From positions 1 through 11,109 of the forward strand of contig JAFAQW010000105.1 in assembly GCA_019245995.1 (NCBI GenBank): 11,109 bases of DNA, written 5' to 3'. Positions 1 to 6,528 of this stretch are shown here, piece by piece (the stretch's first letter is position 1; the number at the start of each line of letters is the position of its first letter). The DNA is from Vulcanimicrobiota bacterium. GTDB taxonomy: Bacteria > Vulcanimicrobiota > Vulcanimicrobiia > Vulcanimicrobiales > Vulcanimicrobiaceae. Under the pieces are notes generated by a model that did no database searches, was not told the origin of the DNA, and saw only the letters and a program-made list of their open reading frames with translations. The position numbers were made by a program, and so were the translations under genes.

Positions 1-52
1 TCGCCACAATGAAGCAGATCTCCCAAACGCGTTGTAACCGAAATGCAGTTAA

Positions 53-125
53 TGGGCGATGCAGGGCTCGAACCTGCGACTTCTTCCTTGTAAGGGAAGC
101 GCTCTCCCAGCTGAGCTAATCGCCC
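53..125 (-). tRNA. tRNA-Val (anticodon TAC)
   Basis: Read on the minus strand this folds as a complete cloverleaf. It has a perfect 7-bp acceptor stem (GGGCGAT/ATCGCCC), a D arm with GCTC/GAGC, and an anticodon stem CTTCC/GGAAG around loop CTTACAA. The variable loop is five bases, and the T arm is GCAGG/CCTGC around TTCGAGC. The anticodon TAC (plus-strand bases 90-92) decodes valine GUA-type codons. The discriminator base is A, and CCA is not encoded: the bases after it read TTA, so CCA must be added by nucleotidyltransferase. It lies 49 bases downstream of the protease stop on the same strand and may be co-transcribed. No convincing promoter or terminator of its own is visible. Confidence 0.97.
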
Positions 126-158
126 CTCAGAAGCGCGACTATTAGCCCGCCCGCTGCG

Positions 159-183
159 TCACCCTTCGGAGCGGTCAGGGTGA
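159..183 (-). other. Hairpin over the stop codon of the S41 protease
   Basis: A perfect 7-bp inverted repeat (TCACCCT/AGGGTGA) with an 11-base loop spans the TGA stop of the protease gene. No T-tract follows on the minus strand, so it is not a standard intrinsic terminator. It could be a transcript-end or processing structure between the protease and the tRNA, or chance in GC-rich DNA. Confidence 0.25.
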
Positions 184-1503
184 TAGCGTGCGGGCGAGCT
201 TCTTTTGCAGCAGTTCGATCGCGGTGCGAAGCTGCACGTCTTTGGCGATCTCGCCGAAGCGTGCGTCCTTGTTTTCGACGACCGCGACGTCGGGATCGAT
301 GCCGCGCAGGTTGATGTCGCGATGGTTGGGCGTCAGGTAGTGCGCGGTCGTGATCTTGATCGCGGCGCCGTCGGGCAGCGGAGTGAGCGTCTGCATCACG
401 CCTTTGCCGAACGTGCGCGAGCCGACGAGCGTGGCGATGCCGTCATCTTGGAGAGCCCCCGCGGTAATCTCGGAGGCCGACGCGGTGTATTGATTCACCA
501 GCACGCTCACCGGAATCGTGACCGACGGATTGGCGTCGGAGTCGATCGTCGTGGCGCGCCGCCCGCGCTCTTGGACGGTCAGCAGCGCCTTGTTCGCGAT
601 GAAGCGGGAGCTGATGTCCAGTGCGGAGTTCACGTAGCCGCCGCCGTCGTTGCGCAGGTCGAGCACGAGCGCGCGGGCGCCTTGCGCGAACAGCCGTCCG
701 ATTGCTGTATCGAACTCTCCCGGCGTTTGCCGTCCAAACGCGATCACCCACACGTAGGCGATGTTGTCGGGAAGCATCTTTGAAATCACGGTCGGAGGCT
801 GCACGTTTTCGCGCGTGATCGCGACCGTCGACGCTCCCGAAGGTCGGCGCACCGTCACGTTCACGATGCTTCCGGCCTTGCCGCGCAGCAATCCGCTGAC
901 GCCGTCGATGCTCAATCCCTTGGTCGTCGTGCCGTTGACGGTGGTGATGATGTCGTTCATCGACAGGCCGGCGCGCTCGGCCGGCGTGCCGGGCAGAACG
1001 TACGAGATCCGCACGTAACCCGACGCAGGATCCGGCGTGATCATCACGCCGATGCCGCCGATCTTTTGCGGGTCGAGCGCTTCGCTGAACGCGCGGTACT
1101 CTGCCGGCGTGAAAAATTGCGTGTAGCGGTCGTTCGTCGCTTTCGCCATGGCGTCGATCGCGACGTAGGCGAACTCGCTCGGCGACGCGTTGGCGGCCTG
1201 CGCGGTCGAAGCGATGGCGGCGTCGAGTTGCAGCACGCCCGACTCGGGTCCTTGGAGCGAGGACGGGGCAATCGTTACGCCGTGTTTGCGCGCGGCGGTC
1301 GCGAGAGCGTCCGTCGCGGCAACGAGCAGCGACTGCGGACTGACCGTGTCGTAGTACGTCGTGGTCAAAAGGCGATAACTTTGCGCCACGTCGCCCGCCA
1401 AATCGCTCGGCAAGGGCGGCGCGGGCGTCGCACCGAGGCACGCAATGCCCAGCAACGCGCAGATGGCAAATGCTCGGTGGAGCGGCTGAAAAATCGGTAT
1501 CAT
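175..1503 (-). CDS. Exported S41 carboxyl-terminal processing protease (CtpA/Prc type)
   Basis: A 442-residue serine protease of the tail-specific family, which degrades or trims proteins outside the cytoplasm after binding their C-termini through a PDZ domain. Residues 1-27 form a signal peptide with a hydrophobic core; Cys22 has no good lipobox, so ordinary secretion is likely. An N-terminal helical region is followed by a PDZ domain (about 147-222, with IGGIGVMI and PGTPAERAGL). The S41 core follows, with LDLRNDGGG at 281-289. The catalytic dyad is Ser342 (in TASASEI) and Lys367 (in TFGKG), 25 residues apart as in E. coli Prc, with Gln371 as the likely third residue. Start: the frame is open upstream to 2307, but the ATG at 1503 gives a clean signal peptide and has AGAGAGGA just before it. 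It lies 53 bases after the TsaC gene on the same strand, a likely operon. The family call is firm; the substrate is unknown. Confidence 0.93.
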   Translation of the reverse strand: MIPIFQPLHRAFAICALLGIACLGATPAPPLPSDLAGDVAQSYRLLTTTYYDTVSPQSLLVAATDALATAARKHGVTIAPSSLQGPESGVLQLDAAIASTAQAANASPSEFAYVAIDAMAKATNDRYTQFFTPAEYRAFSEALDPQKIGGIGVMITPDPASGYVRISYVLPGTPAERAGLSMNDIITTVNGTTTKGLSIDGVSGLLRGKAGSIVNVTVRRPSGASTVAITRENVQPPTVISKMLPDNIAYVWVIAFGRQTPGEFDTAIGRLFAQGARALVLDLRNDGGGYVNSALDISSRFIANKALLTVQERGRRATTIDSDANPSVTIPVSVLVNQYTASASEITAGALQDDGIATLVGSRTFGKGVMQTLTPLPDGAAIKITTAHYLTPNHRDINLRGIDPDVAVVENKDARFGEIAKDVQLRTAIELLQKKLARTLSP

Positions 1504-1507
1504 GGGG

Positions 1508-1515
1508 TCCTCTCT
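1508..1515 (-). promoter_or_regulatory. Ribosome binding site of the S41 protease
   Basis: AGAGAGGA on the minus strand, four bases before the ATG at 1503. It decides the start against the much longer upstream open frame, whose translation overlaps tsaC and is Arg/Ala-rich shadow sequence. Confidence 0.7.
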
Positions 1516-1556
1516 TCGTTCTCTACGCACGCAACGCTTGGCGAACGTCCGGCGTT

Positions 1557-2507
1557 TCAACGCGCCGCGGCGCGTTCTAATCGATCCATCATCGCGAGCC
1601 CCAGCGCGTGAGCGGGCAGGGGTTGGGCGTCGATCCGCTCCAGTCCCAGCGCGTCGAGCTCGTGGAGGGCATCGAAGAAGGCCGCCGCCGCTTCGCGCAA
1701 GTCCCCGCGCTCCGAAAGACGCCTGGCGGCCGCGTAGCCCTCGAATGCCTCTCGCAAGCTGAGCACTCCGGCACGCCGGCGTTCGGCGGGAGTCACCTCG
1801 CCGGGCTCGATGATGCGCAACGGCGTGTGCGGCGCGTAGTGCACGGGAAGCTGTCCGGGCGCGAGAACCGCGGCGTTCTGCCGGCGGCGCTCCAACGGCC
1901 CGACGACGGCCTCGATGCTTTCGGCGGCAATCGCTCCGGGCCGCAGCAACGCCGGCGCGGGCTCCAGCGCGACGATCGTGGACTCCAAACCGTGATGCGT
2001 GCGGCCGCCGTCGAGGATCAAATCGGCACGCGCGCCCAATGCGTCCGCGACGTGTTCGGCGCGCGTCGGGCTCAGGTAGCCGAAGGGGTTCGCGCTCGGC
2101 GCCGCGAGCGGCTCGCCCACGCCTCGCAGGATGGCGCGCGCCACCGGATGCGAGGGCATGCGGACGGCGACCGTGCCAAGGCCCGCCGTGACGATACCCG
2201 GCACCCGGGGATGCCGGTCGAGCACGAGCGTCAACGGTCCCGGCCAAAACCGCTCGACCAGCGCCTCGGCCGTCTGCGGGATGCGGCTGGCGACGCGCTC
2301 GACCCAAGAGCGGTGCGCGACGTGCACGATCAGCGGATCGAACGAGGGGCGCCCCTTCAGCTCGAAGATCCGCGCCACCGCGCGCGTGTCCCAGACCAAC
2401 GCTCCCAAGCCGTAGACCGTTTCCGTCGGGAAAGCGACGACGCCGCCGTTACGCAGCAATGCGACGGCCCGCGCTATCCCATCCGAAGTCGCCGAGGAGA
2501 GCGGCAC
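1557..2507 (-). CDS. tsaC: Threonylcarbamoyl-AMP synthase, Sua5/TsaC family
   Basis: This enzyme makes L-threonylcarbamoyladenylate from threonine, bicarbonate and ATP. It is the first step of the t6A37 modification of tRNAs reading ANN codons, with transfer by the TsaD complex. The 316-residue protein has the YrdC domain at about 10-205. Motifs are PTETVYGLGA (27-36), KGRPSFDPLIVHV (51-63), the PSAN signature (137-140), GGRTHHGLEST (167-177) and LLRPGAI. A Sua5-type linker follows (PGQLPVHYAPHTPL, 217-230), then a short C-terminal domain ending in the typical DRLERAA. That makes it the long Sua5 form rather than the short E. coli TsaC form. Start: GTG at 2507 has AAGAGG five bases upstream. 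A TTG at 2531 would add eight residues but has no binding site. It lies upstream of the S41 gene and is divergent from the phosphoesterase at 2597. Confidence 0.94.
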   Translation of the reverse strand: MPLSSATSDGIARAVALLRNGGVVAFPTETVYGLGALVWDTRAVARIFELKGRPSFDPLIVHVAHRSWVERVASRIPQTAEALVERFWPGPLTLVLDRHPRVPGIVTAGLGTVAVRMPSHPVARAILRGVGEPLAAPSANPFGYLSPTRAEHVADALGARADLILDGGRTHHGLESTIVALEPAPALLRPGAIAAESIEAVVGPLERRRQNAAVLAPGQLPVHYAPHTPLRIIEPGEVTPAERRRAGVLSLREAFEGYAAARRLSERGDLREAAAAFFDALHELDALGLERIDAQPLPAHALGLAMMDRLERAAAR

Positions 2508-2596
2508 GCGCGCCTCTTGGCCAGGACGCAACCAAAACCCGGGCGCGCGGTCAGGGAAGGGAAGGCCGGCGGCGCGCGGCGATAGGACTCAACATC
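2508..2596. other. Divergent intergenic region (tsaC / phosphoesterase 1)
   Basis: These 89 bases between two divergent starts must hold both promoters or their leaders. The sequence is very GC-rich, and I see no convincing -35/-10 pair on either strand. AGGA at 2584-2587 is the probable ribosome binding site for the ATG at 2597. Confidence 0.4.
2513..2518 (-). promoter_or_regulatory. Ribosome binding site favouring the GTG start of tsaC
   Basis: AAGAGG on the minus strand, five bases before GTG at 2505-2507. It favours this start over the TTG at 2529-2531, which is preceded only by GC-rich sequence without a purine-rich box. Confidence 0.55.
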
Positions 2597-3931
2597 ATGC
2601 AACGCCGGCTCCGTGTACTGCTGTTCATCGCGCTCGCGGGCTGCGGGGGAGGGGGCGGCTCCGGCACCGCGCCATCCGTTCCGTTTCTGCCGCCGCCGCC
2701 TCCGGCGAAGGCCGGTAAATACTTCACGCACATCGTCGTGATGATCCAAGAAAACCGCACCTTCGATAACCTGTTTGCCAGGTTTCCCGGCGCGGACGGC
2801 ACGCGGTCCGGAAAACTGCACAACGGCAAAACGTACTTCCTGCGGCAAGCGGCGCTCGTAGAAAACGTTTCGCCGAACAACGGCTATATCTACTGGTTGA
2901 GGGACTGGCATCGCGGCAAGATGGACGGCTTCGATACCGTTCCGATCCACCGGATTCCCGGCATCTACGTGTATCAGTACGTCGACCCCGAGCAGATCGC
3001 ACCCTATTGGACGCTCGCGAAGCGCTACGTGCTCGCGGACCATCTCTTTCAAACGGAAGGCAGCGGCAGCTTCACGGCGCATCAGGATTTGATCCGCGGC
3101 GGCACCGCAATTAGCGCGACGCAACACCTGATGGACTTTCCCACGGCGCTTCCGTGGGGATGTGACGCGCCGGCGGGCACGCGGACGTCGCTGATCGGCG
3201 AGAACAACGACTATCGCTCTGGAGCCGGGCCGTTCCCGTGCCTTTCCTACGCGACGTTGCGCGACCGTCTCGACGCAAAGCAGCTTTCTTGGCGCTATTA
3301 CACGCCGGCCACGGGCGTCGGCCTGGGCGGGAATTACTGGAACGCGTTCGACGCGATCGACGCGGTGCGCCACGGACCCGAATGGGGCGCCAACGTCGTG
3401 TCGCCGGAAAAAGAAGTTCTGCGCGACATCGCGCGTAACTCGCTGCCCGCCGTGTCGTGGGTAATTCCCGACGCGCAAAACTCCGACCATCCGGGAACGA
3501 CGTCCGACGCCGGGCCGTCGTGGGTGGCGCAAGTCGTCAACGCGATTGGTGCGAGTCCCTCGTGGAAGAACACCGCGATCGTCATCGTATGGGACGACTG
3601 GGGCGGTTGGTACGATCACGTCGCGCCGCCGAAACCGCATCGGTTCGGCGGACTGGGATTCCGCGTTCCGATGCTGCTCGTTTCACCCTACTCGCGCGCG
3701 GGGTATGTCTCGCACAAGACCTATGAATTCGGCAGCATCGTGAAGTTCATCGAAGAGAATTGGAACTTGCCGCCGCTCGGCACGACAGACGTGCGAGCAG
3801 CGGATTTTGTCGCAGATTTCTTCGACTTTTCGCGGGCGCGCGGCTTCGTCCCGGTGGGCACAAAGTATTCTGAGTCATTTTTTCTGCAACAGCCCCCCTC
3901 GAACCGGCCCGTGGACGATGACCAAAAATAA
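2597..3931 (+). CDS. Lipoprotein phosphoesterase 1 (AcpA/phospholipase C family, PF04185-type)
   Basis: A 444-residue envelope-anchored hydrolase of the acid phosphatase/phospholipase C family, which belongs to the alkaline-phosphatase superfamily and cleaves phosphomonoesters or phosphodiesters using a metal. The signal peptide ends in lipobox LAGC (Cys16), followed by a Gly run and a Pro-rich tether (PFLPPPPPAK). The metal/active-site motif QENRTFDNLF lies at 51-60 (Glu52, Asn53). The probable nucleophile is Ser158 in GSFTAHQ. SDHP is at 296-299 and WDDWGGWYDHV at 332-342 (Asp333, Asp334). Equivalent Glu-Asn, Ser and Asp-Asp residues form the AcpA active site. Start: ATG at 2597, because it begins the signal peptide; the open frame back to 2459 overlaps tsaC and is rejected. 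It is first of four co-directional genes, 96 bases before the polyketide synthase. Substrate unknown. Confidence 0.92.
   Translation: MQRRLRVLLFIALAGCGGGGGSGTAPSVPFLPPPPPAKAGKYFTHIVVMIQENRTFDNLFARFPGADGTRSGKLHNGKTYFLRQAALVENVSPNNGYIYWLRDWHRGKMDGFDTVPIHRIPGIYVYQYVDPEQIAPYWTLAKRYVLADHLFQTEGSGSFTAHQDLIRGGTAISATQHLMDFPTALPWGCDAPAGTRTSLIGENNDYRSGAGPFPCLSYATLRDRLDAKQLSWRYYTPATGVGLGGNYWNAFDAIDAVRHGPEWGANVVSPEKEVLRDIARNSLPAVSWVIPDAQNSDHPGTTSDAGPSWVAQVVNAIGASPSWKNTAIVIVWDDWGGWYDHVAPPKPHRFGGLGFRVPMLLVSPYSRAGYVSHKTYEFGSIVKFIEENWNLPPLGTTDVRAADFVADFFDFSRARGFVPVGTKYSESFFLQQPPSNRPVDDDQK
2913..2935 (+). repeat. Direct repeat A, copy 1 (in phosphoesterase 1)
   Basis: 23 bases identical to 6934-6956, encoding the shared GKMDGFD motif of the two paralogous phosphoesterases in the same register. 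It reflects gene duplication or conversion rather than a mobile repeat. Confidence 0.85.
3722..3756 (+). repeat. Direct repeat B, copy 1 (in phosphoesterase 1)
   Basis: 35 bases matching 7779-7813 with one mismatch; 3728-3756 is a 29-base exact match. It encodes YEFGSIVKFIEE in both proteins. The copies are 4057 bases apart and bracket the polyketide synthase and sulfotransferase genes. Confidence 0.9.
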
Positions 3932-4027
3932 CTACGATTAACCGCGAATGAGTAAACCGCCGCAATCTTCGCTTCCGCGCCGAATGGAACGCGCCGGGAC
4001 TCGGCGAATCCGAGCGGACGAATCGAC

Positions 4028-5308
4028 ATGCGCACGTTAGAGAAAATCGGCGAATCGGTATCGGCGCGCACCGCGAGCGCTGCCGGCACGATCGCCGCGC
4101 AGCCACGGCTCCACGCGGTACCGGTCGTGCTCTCCGATTTCGAGCCGATCGACGTGACGGAACCGCGCGACCAAGACGAGCTGAAGTTGATCCAGGCGCA
4201 CTTCATGACGCTCGCTCAGAGCGCGGCTCGCGGCATCACCGCCTCCGCCGAGCGCGAGGAACTGGGACGCGCGCTGCGCGATCGCATGGCGCGTTACGGC
4301 GCGTCGTCGGAGCACATCGCCCGGCGTCAGGTCAGCGTGCTGACCTCCCGGTTCGTGAAGCCAGATCCCAACAGCAACGTCGAAGGCGTTCGGCGTTACG
4401 GCGACCTGCGCAACTCCACCGGCGAGGCGCTCGACGAACGCATGGATCTCTTCGAGGAGGTTGCCTGCGGCGTGTTCTCGCGCGTCTATCGCGACGCCAG
4501 CGCCAATCCGCCCGACGATATCGTGCACGTTAGTTGCTCCGGTTACGTCTCACCGAGTCCCGTCCAAACGTTTCTCTCGCAGCGCGGCTGGCTCAACGTC
4601 GGTGTCACGCATTCCTATCACATGGGATGCTACGGCGCGTTTCCCGCGATTCGTACCGCGCTAGGATTGGTGGGCGCGTCGCACGTCTCGTTGCCGAAGC
4701 CTAAGCGCCGGGTGGACTTGGTTCACACGGAATTTCTCTCGCTGCACTTCGATTTGCTCAGCGACGAGCCGGACAACTTCGTCACTTCGACGCTGTTCGC
4801 GGATGGCTTCATCAAATACACGGCTTCGCCGCTCGCGGAGTTTCAGCAGGGCGACCGTGGCGGGCTAAAAATTCTCACCATCGACGAGTACATTCTGCCC
4901 GAGTCGCTGCCCGAGATGACGCTGCGACCCGGGCCGCTCCAGTTCGACATGTCGCTTTCCAAGCGCGTGCCCTTCATGATTCGCGACTCGATCTCGGAGT
5001 TCGTGACGGCTATTTGCGAACAGATCGGGCTGGATTTCGAACGCGAGAAATGCTCGATGGTCTTTGCGATCCATCCGGGCGGACCGGCCATCCTCAATCA
5101 AATTCGCAGCCGGTTGGGGATCGACGAGTCGCAGATCGCATTGAGCCGCAAGGTTCTCTACGAACACGGCAACATGGCGTCGGCGACGGCCCCCCACATC
5201 TGGCAGCACATCGTCGAGTCGCCGGAGATCCCCCGCGGCGCCAAAGTGCTCAGCATGGCATTCGGCCCCGGCTTGACTGTGATCGGCGCAGTCTTCGAAA
5301 AGATATAG
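4028..5308 (+). CDS. Type III polyketide synthase (chalcone/stilbene synthase family)
   Basis: A 426-residue thiolase-fold condensing enzyme. Family members extend a CoA starter with malonyl-CoA and cyclise the product to resorcinols, phloroglucinols or pyrones. The Cys-His-Asn triad is intact: Cys201 in HSYHMGCYGAF, His349 in FAIHPGGPAIL and Asn382 in LYEHGNMAS. The C-terminal family signature FGPGLTV is at 412-418. The segments HVSCSGYVSPSP (167-178) and ALF-like LFADG (256-260) align with chalcone synthase landmarks. The His and Asn motifs fit chalcone-synthase-type enzymes rather than FabH. At 426 residues it is longer than the usual 350-390, mostly through about 35 extra N-terminal residues of no obvious function. 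ATG at 4028 is the first start in frame, with purine-rich GAGCGGA upstream. It lies 26 bases before the sulfotransferase, clearly one transcript. Starter unit and ring type cannot be read from sequence. Confidence 0.93.
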   Translation: MRTLEKIGESVSARTASAAGTIAAQPRLHAVPVVLSDFEPIDVTEPRDQDELKLIQAHFMTLAQSAARGITASAEREELGRALRDRMARYGASSEHIARRQVSVLTSRFVKPDPNSNVEGVRRYGDLRNSTGEALDERMDLFEEVACGVFSRVYRDASANPPDDIVHVSCSGYVSPSPVQTFLSQRGWLNVGVTHSYHMGCYGAFPAIRTALGLVGASHVSLPKPKRRVDLVHTEFLSLHFDLLSDEPDNFVTSTLFADGFIKYTASPLAEFQQGDRGGLKILTIDEYILPESLPEMTLRPGPLQFDMSLSKRVPFMIRDSISEFVTAICEQIGLDFEREKCSMVFAIHPGGPAILNQIRSRLGIDESQIALSRKVLYEHGNMASATAPHIWQHIVESPEIPRGAKVLSMAFGPGLTVIGAVFEKI

Positions 5309-5334
5309 CGGGTGCGTCCCTAAAGAGAAGCGCG

Positions 5335-6528
5335 ATGCCTGACACGCCCCCGAGACCGCACAATTTCTCAGTGCCCGCGCCGTTCTATTGGAGCGTGCGC
5401 GCGGTCAAAGCCAGCGCGCCCTTCTTCGTGGGGCTCGGTAATCTCGAAACCCGCATGCTCGCTCGGCGGCTCGCCACGCAGCGCGTGGACCGTCCGGTCT
5501 ACATCTGCGGCCTGCCGCGCGCCGGCACCACCATCACGTTGCAAATGCTCAGCGAGCATCCCGACGTCGCGACGCACAAGTACGCGGACTTCTTGATGCC
5601 GTACATGCCGTACGTCTGGAATACCGTGTTCCCGCGCATTCCCGTGGACGCGATGAAGAAACCAGTGCCCCGGATTCACCGCGACCGCATTCAAGTGACG
5701 CGCGACAGCGCCGAGATGGGCGAAGAGATCCTCTGGGAGCACTTCTTCCCGCACATCCACGACGAGGCGAACTACACCGCCCTGGACGCCACGACGTCGA
5801 ACGCCGCCTTCGAGCGGTTCTACAGCGAGCATCTTCGCAAGCTCGCCCTCGTGCGCGGACGCAATCGCTACATCAGTAAGGCGATCATGTGCTTCACGCG
5901 CATGCCGTACCTGCGCAAGATGTTTCCAGACGCACGCTTTCTGCTCTACATGCGCAACCCAATCGACCACGTCGCGTCGCTCACCAAGCAGGACCGGATC
6001 TGGGACGAGATCGAGCGCGACGACCCGCGTCAGATCGAAATCATCGAGCTCACGGGTCACCACGAGTTCGGACGGAATCAGGTGATGGCCAACCTCGGCC
6101 GCCCCGAGGAGCTGCGAGAGATTCGGCGGCTGTTCGACGAGGGTAAGTGGGCGGAGTCGCGGGCCCGCTACTGGGCGTACGCCTACGACTTCGTGTCGCG
6201 GCAGCTCGACGCAGATCCGGAGCTCGCGGACCGGGTCTGCGTCGTGCGTTACGAAGACCTCGTGGACGACTCGTTCCGCACGATCGATCGAATCCTCACC
6301 CACGCCGAGCTACGGCCAGAGCCGTTTGCGGCGGCCCGCGAGGCATACGCCAAGAAGCTCACGCACCCGACGTACTATAAGCCGCAATTCACGATGGCGG
6401 AAATCGAGTCGATTGCGTCAGCGACGCGCGACGTCGCCAAGCGATTCGACTACGACGTTGACGCGATCGCGCAGCGCGTCGGGGCAACCGATGCGCCGGC
6501 GCAAGCTGCACAGGCGCCGCCGGCGTGA
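5335..6528 (+). CDS. Sulfotransferase (PAPS-dependent family)
   Basis: A 397-residue cytoplasmic sulfotransferase, expected to move sulfate from PAPS to a hydroxyl or amine of a small acceptor. The 5'-phosphosulfate loop is CGLPRAGTT at 58-66, following a beta strand (VYI). The 3'-phosphate site is YMRNPIDHVASL at 205-216, with Arg207 and Ser215 as the expected contacts. A late RYEDLV motif (305-310) is typical of bacterial members. The tail is Ala/Pro-rich and unstructured. Start: ATG at 5335 follows AAAGAGAAG and lies 26 bases after the polyketide synthase; the open frame back to 5014 overlaps the synthase and is rejected. The stop overlaps the next start as GTGA. Context makes the synthase product the leading candidate acceptor, which is inference. 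Related P-loop enzymes acting on lipids or carbohydrates cannot be excluded. Confidence 0.9.
   Translation: MPDTPPRPHNFSVPAPFYWSVRAVKASAPFFVGLGNLETRMLARRLATQRVDRPVYICGLPRAGTTITLQMLSEHPDVATHKYADFLMPYMPYVWNTVFPRIPVDAMKKPVPRIHRDRIQVTRDSAEMGEEILWEHFFPHIHDEANYTALDATTSNAAFERFYSEHLRKLALVRGRNRYISKAIMCFTRMPYLRKMFPDARFLLYMRNPIDHVASLTKQDRIWDEIERDDPRQIEIIELTGHHEFGRNQVMANLGRPEELREIRRLFDEGKWAESRARYWAYAYDFVSRQLDADPELADRVCVVRYEDLVDDSFRTIDRILTHAELRPEPFAAAREAYAKKLTHPTYYKPQFTMAEIESIASATRDVAKRFDYDVDAIAQRVGATDAPAQAAQAPPA

Noticed and set aside
1..60. tRNA-Val 3' end as an integration (attachment) site
   Set aside because: No integrase and no repeat of the tRNA 3' end is visible in the window; the flank is cut by the edge.
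1504..2307. Upstream extension of the protease reading frame to a 710-residue protein
   Set aside because: The extra part is Arg/Ala-rich sequence read out of frame through tsaC. The signal peptide and ribosome binding site mark 1503 as the start.
2459..2596. N-terminal extension of phosphoesterase 1
   Set aside because: It overlaps tsaC in antisense, is strongly basic, and would bury the lipoprotein signal peptide.
3912..3938. Possible promoter in the AT-rich pocket after phosphoesterase 1 (TGGACG and TACGAT)
   Set aside because: Each box matches consensus at only four of six positions and the spacer is 15 bases. Too weak to call an internal promoter.
3948..4040. 30-codon small open frame overlapping the start of the polyketide synthase
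   Set aside because: It has no ribosome binding site, a basic low-complexity product and no homology I recognise. A leader-peptide role cannot be supported.
5014..5334. N-terminal extension of the sulfotransferase
   Set aside because: It runs out of frame through the 3' end of the polyketide synthase and resembles no domain. ATG 5335 follows a purine-rich box.
5368..6303. 311-residue minus-strand open frame opposite the sulfotransferase
   Set aside because: The opposite strand encodes clear PAPS-binding motifs. This frame is composition-driven, rich in Val, Glu, Arg and His with no recognisable domain.
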